From positions 1 through 34,164 of the forward strand of contig NZ_RYFI01000007.1 in NCBI RefSeq assembly GCF_004103825.1: DNA of 34,164 bases, in the 5' to 3' direction. Below the pieces are notes generated by a model. It had not been told where the DNA came from and did not search any database. It worked only from the letters and a program-made list of their open reading frames with translations. The translations under genes were made by a program, and so were the position numbers. Numbering within the stretch: position 1 is the first letter of the stretch; each line of letters starts with the position of its first letter. This document shows positions 24,339-33,356 of the stretch, piece by piece. The stretch is from Hansschlegelia zhihuaiae. GTDB lineage: Bacteria > Pseudomonadota > Alphaproteobacteria > Rhizobiales > Methylopilaceae.

Positions 24339-27300
24339 ATGACGAAATCGACGGGCATTGCGATCGTCGGGCGGTCGTGCCGGCTGCCGGGCGCGAACGA
24401 CGTCGACGCGTTCTGGCGCATGCTGGTGGACGGCCGTTGCGCCGTCACCGAGATCGGCGAAGACCGTTGGTCACACGCGCGTTATCTGCATCCGCGTAAG
24501 GGCGAACCGGGCAAGAGCTACACCTTCGCGGCCGGCGTCCTGGACGACGTCTGGGCCTTCGATCCGGCCGCTTTCGGGGTCTCGCCGCGCGAGGCCGAGC
24601 AGATGGATCCGCAGCAGCGGCTCGCGCTCAAGCTGGTCTGGGAGGCGCTTGAGGACGCCGGGATTCCGCCTTCGTCGATCGCCGGAAGCGAGACCGGCGT
24701 CTATGTCGGCGCGTCGGCGCTCGATTACGGCAACCGCATCATTTTCGACCCGAGCTCGGCCGACGCCTATTTCGCGACCGGAAACACGCTCTCGATCGTA
24801 TCAAATCGCATTTCGTATATTTACGATCTGCACGGTCCGAGCTTCACGGTCGACACCGCCTGCTCGTCCTCGCTGGTCGCCCTGAACGAGGCCGTCGCGG
24901 CGCTGAAGGCGGGCCGCATCGAGCGCGCGGTCGTGCTCGGCGTCTCGATCCTTGCGAGCCCGTTCCCCTTCATCTCCTTTGCGCAGGCCACGATGCTGTC
25001 GCCGCGCGGGCGCTGCCACGCCTTTGACGCCTCCGGCGACGGCTATGTGCGCGCCGAGGGCGGCGTCGCTGTGGTGCTGGAGCGCGCCGACGTGGCGCGC
25101 GCGGCGCGCCGGCCGATGCGCGCCATGATCGCGGGCTCAGCGGTCAATTCCGACGGCCGCACCGTCGGCATGTCGCTGCCTTCCTCGGACGCCCAGCTCT
25201 CGCTGCTCGAGCGCGTCTACGCCGAGGCCGGCGTCGACCCCGACAGCCTGGCGTTCATCGAGGCGCACGGCACCGGCACGCGCGTCGGCGACCCCGCGGA
25301 GGCGAACGCGATCGGCGCGGCCGTGAAGCGCCGCACCGTCGGCCCCCTGCCGATCGGCTCGGTCAAGACCAATGTCGGCCATCTGGAGCCGGCCTCGGGT
25401 CTCGTCGGCCTGCTGAAGGCGGACCTGTCGCTGGAGCACGACCTGTTCCCGGCGAGCCTGCACGTCACCGAGCTCAATCCCGACATCCCGTTCGACGATC
25501 TGAAGCTCAAGGTCGCGACCCAGGCCGCGCCGCTCGCCCGCGGCGCGGGCCCGCGCTATGCCGGAGTGAACTCCTTCGGCTTCGGCGGCACCAACGCCCA
25601 TGTGATCATCTGCGACCCGAGCCCCGAGGACCGGGCCGGCCGCGCGGCGCCGCGCGTCGTCGAGGCCGAGGGCCGCACCCCGGTGCTCGCGCTCTCCGCC
25701 CGCTCGCGAGAGGCGCTGTCGGCGCTCGCCGGCGTCTATGCGAAGACGCTCGAAGGCCGCGACGCCGCCTCGGCGCGCCACGTCGCCTCAAGCGTCGCGG
25801 CCACGCGCGACCTGCTGCCGCGCCGGCTCGTCCTCGAGAGCGACGATCCGACCAGTTGGGGCGCGACGCTTTCGGCGATCGCCGAAAGCGGCGAAGCTCC
25901 GGGCGCCGCGATCGAGCAGGCCGTCGGCCGCGAGGCGCCGGTCGCCTTCGCGTTCTCGGGCAACGGCTCGCAATGGGCCGGCATGGGCCGCAAGCTCTAC
26001 GAGACCAATCCGACGTTCCGCGACAAGGTCGATGAAATCGACCGTCACTTCAAGAAGATCGCCACCTTCTCGATCGTCGAGGCGATGTTCGCCGAGGACG
26101 TCGCAGACCGGCTGCGCCGCGCCGAAACCGCCCAGCCGCTGCTGTTCGCCGTTCAGGTCGGCATGACGGCGGCGCTCGCGGCGGCGGGCGTCACGCCCGA
26201 CATGGTGCTGGGTCATTCCGTCGGCGAAGTCGCGGCCGCCCACGCCTCGGGCGCGCTGACGCTCGCCCAGGCCGTCGAGGTCATCCATTCGCGCAGCGTC
26301 CACCAGGAGATCGCCTGGAAGGCCGGCGGCATGGCGGCCGTGCTGACGCCCGCCGAGGACGTCGCGGCGCTGCTGCGCGACGGCGGCTTCACGGGCGTCG
26401 AGATCGCCGCGATCAACAGCGAGCGCTCCATCACTGTCTCGGGGCCGACGGCGGAGATCAAGGAGCTCGCGAAGTTCGCACGCACGCGGCGCGTGCCGGT
26501 GCGCGTGCTCGACATCGACTATCCGTTCCACACCGGCCTGATCGACGGCGTGCACGAGCCGCTGCTGAAGGACCTCAAGAACCTCAAGCCGCGCGTCGCG
26601 GAGCGGCCTTTCCTGTCCAGCGTCTACGGCGCGGCGACCGACGGCGCCGAGCTCGACGCCGACTACTGGTGGGCCAACGTCCGCCAGCCGGTGCGCTTCT
26701 CCGACGCCGTCGCGGCGGCGCTCGCCGCCGGCGCGCGGGTGTTCGTCGAGATCGGACCGCGGCCGGTGCTGCAGACCTATGTGGCCGACGGGCTCGCGAG
26801 CGCCGAGATCACGGGCGGCGTGCTGGCCTGCGACGACCATGGCGCGGCCGAGCACGATCCCATCCGCCGCACGCTCGCGCGCGTGGTCGCGAAGGGCGGC
26901 CGGGTCGACCGCGACGCCGCCTTTGGGCGGCTGGCGGGTCCCGCTGTGCGCCTGCCGACCTATCCCTGGCAGGAGAGCCAGTTCGCCGTCGGCGTCACGG
27001 CCGAGGCGCAGTCCTTCTACCGCGGCTACGATGTCCACCCGCTGATCGGCTCGCGGCTGAGGCCCGACAGCGACGTCTGGACCATCCATCTCGACCCGGC
27101 GCTGTCGCCGCTGATCGCCGACCACAAGGTCGGCGGACGCGTGGTAATGCCGGGCGCGGCGCTCGCCGAGATGGCGCTCGCGGCCGGACGCGCCTGGCTG
27201 AAGCAGGACCAGATCGAGCTCGCGGATTTCGAGATCCCGCACGCGCTGACGCTGGACAACGACGCCGTCACCGAGATCAAGACCCGCGTCTCGGCCGAAA

Positions 27301-30300
27301 GCCGGACCGTCGAGATCCTGTCGCGGCCGCGGCTGCGTGACGAAGGCTGGGTGGTGCACGCGCTCGGCCGGGTCTCCCCGGCGCCGACGCTCGACGTCGT
27401 CATGCCGGCCCCCGGCCGCGGCGAGCCGGATGTCTTCGAAAGCGCCGCGCTCTACGCGCAGGCGCTCGATCACGGGCTCGACTTCGGCCCCGCCTTCCGA
27501 GTGGTCCAGAGCGTCAAGCGCTTCGGCCAGGATCGCCTGTCGGTGCGGCTGAAGCCCGACGCCGAGCGGCCCGGCCAGCGCGACGAGCGCTTCGGCCTGC
27601 ACCCCGCGCATTTCGACGCCTGCTTCCACTCGCTGCTGACGCTGTTCGGCGCGCATGGCGACCGGCCGGACGTCACCTACCTGCCGATGCGCTTCGGGCA
27701 GCTCAGGCTCTACAAGCCCGGTGCGACGCTCGCCGGCGCGGAGGTCGTGATCCGGCGCCTCAGCCCGCGCTCGATCGACGCCGTCTTCACCTTCCTCGAC
27801 GAGGCGGGCGAGATCGTCGCGGAGCTCGCCGACGCGCGCTTCCGCGCGGTGACGCTCGCGCGCCGCACGCCGCTCGACCGGCTCGCCTATCACGTCGCTC
27901 CCGCGCTGATCGCGCCTCCGATCGCCGCCGAGGCGGCCGAGACCAAGACGCTTGCGGACCGCGCCGAGGCGCTCGGCCTCGTGGGCGCGGAAGAGGACGA
28001 GCGGCCCGACGACGACCTTCTGCTCGAAGCCTACGCCATCGCGGCGTCGCATGAGGCGCTGGCCAAGCTCTTCGGCCGGAAGCGTCAGGGCTCGGTCGCG
28101 GAGCTCGTCAAGCGCGGCAAGCTCGCCGAAGGCTCGGTCGCGCTCGCGAACCGCCTCCTCGGCCTGCTCGAGGAGCGCGGCCACGCCACCCGCGACGGCG
28201 AGGCCTGGACGCTCGCCGCGCAGACCGGCCTGCCGTCGTCCGTCGAGATCGTCCGCACCGTGATCGCCGACCATCCGGAACGCGGCGCGGAATCGGTGCT
28301 CGCGACGCGCGCCGCGGCGCTGCTGCCCGTTATCCTGAAGGACGGCCCCCGCGAGAAGCCCTTCGGCGCCTCGACCATCGCCCATGCGGGCGGCGGCGCG
28401 CCGCTGGTGTCGCAAGGCGCGAAGGCGCTCGCCGCGCTCGCGGCCGATCATGTCGCGACCGCGCCGGCCGACCGGCCGATCCGCATCCTCGAGATCGCGG
28501 CCGGCTCCGGCGGCCTGACGCGCGCGCTGTCCGCGCTCGCCGAGGACCGCCGCGTGACGCTCACCGTCACCGACCCGGACGCTACCGTGGCCGAGCGGCT
28601 GCGCTTCGCCTTCGCGGGGCTGCCCAACGTCACGGTCGAGCAGTTCGACCCGGCGAGCGAAGCCGCGGGCGAGCCCTGCGACCTGATCGTCGGCGCGCTC
28701 GCCTGGGGCGCCTCGACCGCGAGTCCCGAGGCCGTGCGTCGGCTCGCCGCGCGGCTCGCCGACGGCGGGCGCCTCGCGCTCGCGGCGCTCGAGCCGACGC
28801 CGTTCCTCGACGTCGTGTTCGGTCTTCAGACCGGCTGGTTCTCGCGCTCGGCGTCGGAAGACTTCCCGATCGGCGACGCCCGCTCGGCCGAGGACTGGCG
28901 CGCCGACCTCGCCGATGCGAGGCTGGTCGACGCCGCCGTCGTCCCGCTCGCCGGCGCCCGCTCGCCCACCAACCTCGTCCTGGCCGCCAAGCGCCGCGCG
29001 GCCGCGACCGCCACGTTCGAGCATGCGAGGGACGCGCGTCCGGCCGTGCTGGTGAGCGAGACCGGAACCTCCGGCCCGCTTGCGCTCGCCATCGCCCGCG
29101 CGCTCGAAGGCGCCGGCCGCACCGTCTCGCTCAAGCCCGAAAAGCCGCATGGGACGAACGGCCAAGCAGCGAACGGCAAGGCGGCGAACGGCAAGGCGAA
29201 CGGTCACGCCAACGGCCATGCGGCGCCCGCCGGCTGGGGCGACGCGATCGACCTCGGCCTTGCGCCCGCGCCGAAGAACGCCAGCGAACCGGTCGCCGAC
29301 ATCGTCGCCGTGCTGGACGCCGACGAGCAGCCGGGCTCCGCTCCGGTCGCGACGCGCGCCGGCCATCTGCTCGCGCTGACCCGCGCCGCGCAGGCCGCCG
29401 GAGCCCGCCTCTGGGTGGTGGCCGAAGGCGGCCTTGCGGGCGCGCTGGGCGAAGCCCGCGACCGTCTCGACCATGCGGCGCTCGCCGGCTATCTCCGCGT
29501 CGTCCGCAACGAGTTCCGCGGGACGGACATCCGCCTGGTGGACGTCGCGCTCGATCCGAAGACGGCCGGCTGCGCGGTGGCGGCCGAGATCACGCACCCG
29601 CGGGCCGACCTCGAGATTGCGATCGGTCCCGAGGGCGTGCAGGCGCCGCGGCTGCGGCCCGGCCTGCCCCACATGCCCACCACGGCGGAGGCCGCGCATC
29701 GGGTGGCCGCGCTCGAGACCGGCCGCGAAGGCGGGCTCGACGACCTCGGCTGGCGCGGAGCGCCCGAGAAGGCGCCGGGCGCCGGCGAGGTCGCGGTTCA
29801 GGTTTCGGCCACCGGTCTCAACTTCCGCGACGTCATGTGGGCGCTCGGGCTGCTGCCCGAGGAGGCGCTCGAGGACGGCTTCTCGGGTCCCGGCCTCGGC
29901 ATCGAATGCGCAGGCGTGGTCACCGCCGTCGGCGAGGGCGTGAAGCGGCTGAAGGTCGGCGACCGCGTGACCGCCTTCGCTTCCGGCTCGTTTGCGTCCC
30001 GCGTTGTGACCTCGGAACTCGCCGTCGCGCAGCTTCCCGACTCGATCAGTTTCGAGGAAGGCGCGACCATCCCGGTCTGCTTCCTGACTTCCTATTACGC
30101 GCTGATCGAGCTCGCGCGCATCAAGCGCGGCGAGTGGGTGCTGATCCATGGCGGCGCCGGCGGCGTCGGGTTGGCGGCGCTGCAGATCGCGCTCTGGAAG
30201 GGCGCCAAGGTCATCGCGACCGCGGGCTCGGATGAGAAGCGCGACCTGCTGCGCGCGCTCGGCGCGACCCATGTTCTGTCGAGCCGCAGCCTCGACTTCG

Positions 30301-31961
30301 TCGACGAGGCCAAGCGGCTCACCGGCGGCCAGGGCGTCGACGTGGTGCTGAACTCGCTGTTCGGCGAGGCGATGGAGCGCTCGCTCCAGACGTTGAAGCC
30401 GTTCGGCCGCTTCCTTGAGCTCGGCAAGCGCGACTATTACGCGAACTCGCGGCTGGGCCTTCGACCGTTCCGCCGCAACATCTCCTATTTCGGCATCGAC
30501 GCCGACCAGCTGTTCATCCATCGCCGCGACCTCGGCGAGAAGCTGTTCGGCGACGTGCTGAAGCTGTTCGCCAAGGGCGTGTTCGCGCCGCTGCCCTACC
30601 GGGTGTTCGAGGCGGAGGAGATCCGCGACGCGTTCCGGCTGATGCAGCAGTCCGGCCATGTCGGAAAGATCGTGGTGCGGCCGCTCGACCCGGCGAAACT
30701 CGCGGACGCCGAGCCCAGGGCCTGGACCCCGGCCGAAGGCGCGCATGTCATGGTCGGCGGCCTCGGCGGATTCGGCCTCGCGACGGCGGAGTGGCTCGTC
30801 GCCCGCGGAGCGAAGAAGCTCGCGCTGATCGGACGTTCGGGCGACAAGGCGCAGGCCGCCAAGGACGGCGTCGCGCGGCTTCGCGCTGCGGGCGCCGAGG
30901 TCAAGGTGTTCGCCTGCGACGCGGCCGACGAGGCGGCGCTCAAGAAGGCGCTCGACGAGACCCGCAAGGATTTCGGGCCGATCGGCGGCGCCTGGCACGT
31001 CGCCATGGTGCTGAACGACGCGCTGCTCGCCAATCTCGACGAGGCTGGCTTCATCATGGCGCTCCGCCCGAAGATCGACGGCGCGGCGGCGCTCGAGAAG
31101 CTGACGCGGAACGACCCCGTTGGCGACTTCGTGGTCTACTCTTCGGCCACCACCGTCATCGGCAATCCGGGGCAGGCGAACTACGTCGCGGCCAATTCCT
31201 GGCTCGAGGCGCTCGTGCGCAAGCGTCGGGCGTCGGGCAAGTCGGCGCTCGCGATCGCCTGGGGGGCGCTCGGCGACGTCGGCTATCTGGCCCGCACGGG
31301 CGAGGTGAAGGAGAAGATCCAGAAGCGGCTCGGCTACGCCACGCTTTCGGGCTCCGAGGCGCTCGAAGGCCTCGGCCGCGTGCTCTCCCAGCGCGACATG
31401 CGGCTCGAGACCGGCGTCGTCACCATCGCGCCGATCGACTGGGGCCAGGCGCGCCGCGACCTCGCTTATCTTGCCTCGCCGGCCTTCGCGCAGGTGCTGG
31501 CGCATGCCGAGATGGGCCCGCAGGATTCCGGCGAGCAGATCGATCTCGCGGCCCTCATCCGCGGCAAGGACGGCCGCGAGGCGCGCGACGTCGTGGCCGA
31601 GGTTCTGACCGGCGAGGTGGCGCGCATCCTGAAGCTGCCCGCCAAGGAGATCTCGCCGCAGCGTCCGCTTGCCGAGCTCGGCATGGACAGCCTGATGGGC
31701 CTCGAGCTCCGGATGTCGGTCGAGCGCCGCTTCGACATCGACCTGCCGCTGGTCGCGATCGGCGACTCGACGACGTTGCTCACCATCGCGCAGTCGATCG
31801 TGAGCCGCATCCATGAGCCGGAGGCCGGCGCGGAGTCGAACGCGGTGAACGCGGACCTCGCGCAGCGCCACATCGGCGACGAGCTCGGCCAGGAGGAGCT
31901 GCTCGAATTCGGCGAGGCGGTCGAGGCGCGGCGGCTCGCCATGGGACGCGCGAACGCATGA
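24339..31961 (+). CDS. Highly reducing type I polyketide synthase (KS-AT-DH-MT-ER-KR-ACP)
   Basis: A 2540-aa single-module iterative-type synthase. Ketosynthase (1-425): C175 in DTACSSS, H310 in EAHGTGT, H348 in NVGHLE. Acyltransferase (about 525-835): S627 in GHSVGE, H731 in YPFH, suggesting malonyl units. Dehydratase (about 900-1180): H929 in DHKVGGRVVMP, D1093 in HPAHFDACFH. A methyltransferase-like segment (about 1230-1590) has LEIAAGSGG at 1384-1392. An Asn/Gly/Ala-rich linker (about 1605-1630) precedes enoylreductase (about 1800-2115) with GGAGGVG at 1938-1944, then ketoreductase (about 2130-2370) with GGLGGFG and S2269/Y2282, and ACP (about 2390-2480) with S2451 in GMDSL. There is no thioesterase. 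It is similar in size and layout to RkpA of Sinorhizobium, which acts in capsular polysaccharide production. The product should be a largely saturated acyl chain on the ACP. Confidence 0.95.
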   Translation: MTKSTGIAIVGRSCRLPGANDVDAFWRMLVDGRCAVTEIGEDRWSHARYLHPRKGEPGKSYTFAAGVLDDVWAFDPAAFGVSPREAEQMDPQQRLALKLVWEALEDAGIPPSSIAGSETGVYVGASALDYGNRIIFDPSSADAYFATGNTLSIVSNRISYIYDLHGPSFTVDTACSSSLVALNEAVAALKAGRIERAVVLGVSILASPFPFISFAQATMLSPRGRCHAFDASGDGYVRAEGGVAVVLERADVARAARRPMRAMIAGSAVNSDGRTVGMSLPSSDAQLSLLERVYAEAGVDPDSLAFIEAHGTGTRVGDPAEANAIGAAVKRRTVGPLPIGSVKTNVGHLEPASGLVGLLKADLSLEHDLFPASLHVTELNPDIPFDDLKLKVATQAAPLARGAGPRYAGVNSFGFGGTNAHVIICDPSPEDRAGRAAPRVVEAEGRTPVLALSARSREALSALAGVYAKTLEGRDAASARHVASSVAATRDLLPRRLVLESDDPTSWGATLSAIAESGEAPGAAIEQAVGREAPVAFAFSGNGSQWAGMGRKLYETNPTFRDKVDEIDRHFKKIATFSIVEAMFAEDVADRLRRAETAQPLLFAVQVGMTAALAAAGVTPDMVLGHSVGEVAAAHASGALTLAQAVEVIHSRSVHQEIAWKAGGMAAVLTPAEDVAALLRDGGFTGVEIAAINSERSITVSGPTAEIKELAKFARTRRVPVRVLDIDYPFHTGLIDGVHEPLLKDLKNLKPRVAERPFLSSVYGAATDGAELDADYWWANVRQPVRFSDAVAAALAAGARVFVEIGPRPVLQTYVADGLASAEITGGVLACDDHGAAEHDPIRRTLARVVAKGGRVDRDAAFGRLAGPAVRLPTYPWQESQFAVGVTAEAQSFYRGYDVHPLIGSRLRPDSDVWTIHLDPALSPLIADHKVGGRVVMPGAALAEMALAAGRAWLKQDQIELADFEIPHALTLDNDAVTEIKTRVSAESRTVEILSRPRLRDEGWVVHALGRVSPAPTLDVVMPAPGRGEPDVFESAALYAQALDHGLDFGPAFRVVQSVKRFGQDRLSVRLKPDAERPGQRDERFGLHPAHFDACFHSLLTLFGAHGDRPDVTYLPMRFGQLRLYKPGATLAGAEVVIRRLSPRSIDAVFTFLDEAGEIVAELADARFRAVTLARRTPLDRLAYHVAPALIAPPIAAEAAETKTLADRAEALGLVGAEEDERPDDDLLLEAYAIAASHEALAKLFGRKRQGSVAELVKRGKLAEGSVALANRLLGLLEERGHATRDGEAWTLAAQTGLPSSVEIVRTVIADHPERGAESVLATRAAALLPVILKDGPREKPFGASTIAHAGGGAPLVSQGAKALAALAADHVATAPADRPIRILEIAAGSGGLTRALSALAEDRRVTLTVTDPDATVAERLRFAFAGLPNVTVEQFDPASEAAGEPCDLIVGALAWGASTASPEAVRRLAARLADGGRLALAALEPTPFLDVVFGLQTGWFSRSASEDFPIGDARSAEDWRADLADARLVDAAVVPLAGARSPTNLVLAAKRRAAATATFEHARDARPAVLVSETGTSGPLALAIARALEGAGRTVSLKPEKPHGTNGQAANGKAANGKANGHANGHAAPAGWGDAIDLGLAPAPKNASEPVADIVAVLDADEQPGSAPVATRAGHLLALTRAAQAAGARLWVVAEGGLAGALGEARDRLDHAALAGYLRVVRNEFRGTDIRLVDVALDPKTAGCAVAAEITHPRADLEIAIGPEGVQAPRLRPGLPHMPTTAEAAHRVAALETGREGGLDDLGWRGAPEKAPGAGEVAVQVSATGLNFRDVMWALGLLPEEALEDGFSGPGLGIECAGVVTAVGEGVKRLKVGDRVTAFASGSFASRVVTSELAVAQLPDSISFEEGATIPVCFLTSYYALIELARIKRGEWVLIHGGAGGVGLAALQIALWKGAKVIATAGSDEKRDLLRALGATHVLSSRSLDFVDEAKRLTGGQGVDVVLNSLFGEAMERSLQTLKPFGRFLELGKRDYYANSRLGLRPFRRNISYFGIDADQLFIHRRDLGEKLFGDVLKLFAKGVFAPLPYRVFEAEEIRDAFRLMQQSGHVGKIVVRPLDPAKLADAEPRAWTPAEGAHVMVGGLGGFGLATAEWLVARGAKKLALIGRSGDKAQAAKDGVARLRAAGAEVKVFACDAADEAALKKALDETRKDFGPIGGAWHVAMVLNDALLANLDEAGFIMALRPKIDGAAALEKLTRNDPVGDFVVYSSATTVIGNPGQANYVAANSWLEALVRKRRASGKSALAIAWGALGDVGYLARTGEVKEKIQKRLGYATLSGSEALEGLGRVLSQRDMRLETGVVTIAPIDWGQARRDLAYLASPAFAQVLAHAEMGPQDSGEQIDLAALIRGKDGREARDVVAEVLTGEVARILKLPAKEISPQRPLAELGMDSLMGLELRMSVERRFDIDLPLVAIGDSTTLLTIAQSIVSRIHEPEAGAESNAVNADLAQRHIGDELGQEELLEFGEAVEARRLAMGRANA
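29151..29225 (+). repeat. Degenerate tandem repeat coding an Asn/Gly/Ala/Lys linker in the PKS
   Basis: Repeated GCGAACGGCAAG-like units code NG-rich repeats (NGQAANGKAANGKANGHANGH) between the methyltransferase-like segment and the enoylreductase region. It is a flexible interdomain hinge and likely to vary in length between strains. Confidence 0.7.
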
Positions 31962-33352
31962 CGCAGAGGCGTGGCATCGGGGCGCTCTCGCGTTCCGCCA
32001 AGGACGGCATACTGGGCGCGATCCGCGCGACGCCGAGGCCGGAGGCGAAGCCCGCCGGCCCGACGCCGACAGTCGTGACCCGCAAGGCCAAGCGCGGCGA
32101 CCGCTTCGCGGACTTGTCGGAGCTGAAGGACGTCAAGACCCAGCAGGCGGTCGCTGATCTTCTGGGTGTCCAGAACCCGTTCTTCCGAATGCATGACGGC
32201 TGCGCCGGTGCCACCACGCATATCGACGGCGAGACGCACATCAATTTCGCGTCCTACAACTATCTCGGCCTGAACGGCCACCCGGAGGTCGCGGCCGCCG
32301 CCAAGGCCGCGATCGACCACTACGGCGTCTCCTGCTCGGCGAGCCGGCTGGTCGCGGGCGAGCGCCCGATCCATCGCGAGCTGGAGCACCGAATCGCCGA
32401 ATTCTACGGCGTCGACGACGCGGTCGCCTTCGTCTCGGGCCACGCCACCAATGTGGCGGCGATCGGCCATCTGATGCGCAATGGCGACCTGGTTGTCTAC
32501 GACTCGCTCGCCCACAACTCGATCGTCGTCGGCGCGACGCTGTCGGGCGCGACGCGCCGCATGTTCGCCCACAACGACCTCGACGCGCTGGAAGAGATCC
32601 TCATCCAGCAGGCCCACGCCCATGAGCGGGTGCTGGTCGCGGTCGAGGGGCTCTATTCGATGGACGGCGACTTCCCCGACCTCGCCCGCCTCGTGAACAT
32701 GCGCGACCGCTACGGCTTCTGGCTAATGGTCGACGAGGCGCATTCGCTCGGCGTGCTGGGCGAGACCGGCGGCGGGATCGCCGAGGAATGCGGCGTCGAC
32801 CCGAAGGACGTCGACATCTGGATGGGCACGCTGTCCAAGACCCTGTCGGGCTGCGGCGGCTATATCGCGGGCTCGCACTCTTTGGTTGAGTACCTCAAGT
32901 TTTCCGCACCCGGCTTCGTCTATTCGGTCGGGATGCCGCCGGCGGTCGCGGCCTCGGCGATCGCCTGCTTCGACCTCCTGAAACGCGAGCCCGAGCGGGT
33001 CGCGAAGCTCAGGGCCAATGGCGCGCGCTTCGTCGAGCAGGCCAAGGCCGCGGGCCTCGACGTCGGAACCGCGACCGGCACCGCGATCGTGCCGGTGATG
33101 GTGGGCGACAGCCTGCGCGCCGTCCATCTTGCGAACCGGCTGCTGACGCGCGGCGTCAACGCGCTGCCGATCGTCCACCCCGCGGTGCCGGAACGCTCGG
33201 CGCGGCTGCGATTCTTCCTCACCAGCGACCACTCGTTCCAGCAGATCGACCACACCGTCGCGGTGGTCGCGGAGGAGCATCACGGTCTCGCCAAGGCCGG
33301 TTTCGGCATCAAGATGGCGGCCGCGCTGGCCAAGGCGACCCGGCCGAGCTGA
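31958..33352 (+). CDS. Alpha-oxoamine synthase (PLP-dependent, AONS/SPT-like)
   Basis: A 464-aa fold-type I PLP enzyme of the family holding 8-amino-7-oxononanoate synthase, 2-amino-3-ketobutyrate ligase and serine palmitoyltransferase. Seen: FASYNYLGLNGHP (97-109), H186 in DSLAHNS that stacks on PLP, D259 and H262 in DEAHS, and the Schiff-base K294 in GTLSKTLSGCGGYIAG. A 70-residue basic extension precedes the core, unlike BioF. ATG 31958 overlaps the PKS stop (ATGA), a sign of tight coupling. These enzymes condense an acyl thioester with an amino acid and lose CO2, so release of the PKS chain from its ACP is the natural proposal. It resembles RkpG. No bioA, B or D genes are near, which argues against biotin synthesis. 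Confidence 0.93.
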   Translation: MTQRRGIGALSRSAKDGILGAIRATPRPEAKPAGPTPTVVTRKAKRGDRFADLSELKDVKTQQAVADLLGVQNPFFRMHDGCAGATTHIDGETHINFASYNYLGLNGHPEVAAAAKAAIDHYGVSCSASRLVAGERPIHRELEHRIAEFYGVDDAVAFVSGHATNVAAIGHLMRNGDLVVYDSLAHNSIVVGATLSGATRRMFAHNDLDALEEILIQQAHAHERVLVAVEGLYSMDGDFPDLARLVNMRDRYGFWLMVDEAHSLGVLGETGGGIAEECGVDPKDVDIWMGTLSKTLSGCGGYIAGSHSLVEYLKFSAPGFVYSVGMPPAVAASAIACFDLLKREPERVAKLRANGARFVEQAKAAGLDVGTATGTAIVPVMVGDSLRAVHLANRLLTRGVNALPIVHPAVPERSARLRFFLTSDHSFQQIDHTVAVVAEEHHGLAKAGFGIKMAAALAKATRPS

Positions 33353-33356
33353 GATC

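Noticed and set aside
25788-31871. A 2027-codon open frame on the minus strand across the PKS
   Set aside because: It is the antisense shadow of a long GC-rich gene: its translation is Arg/Asp/Gly/Ala-rich without domains, while the plus strand holds all PKS motifs in order.
24339-31961. Fatty acid synthase or PUFA synthase
   Set aside because: A single ACP, an AT with malonyl-type motif, the MT-like insert and KS-AT-DH-MT-ER-KR-ACP order match a highly reducing PKS; PUFA synthases carry tandem ACPs and separate subunits.
31958-33352. bioF (biotin synthesis)
   Set aside because: Same fold and motifs, but an N-terminal extension, overlap with a PKS and absence of other biotin genes point to a dedicated polyketide-release enzyme.
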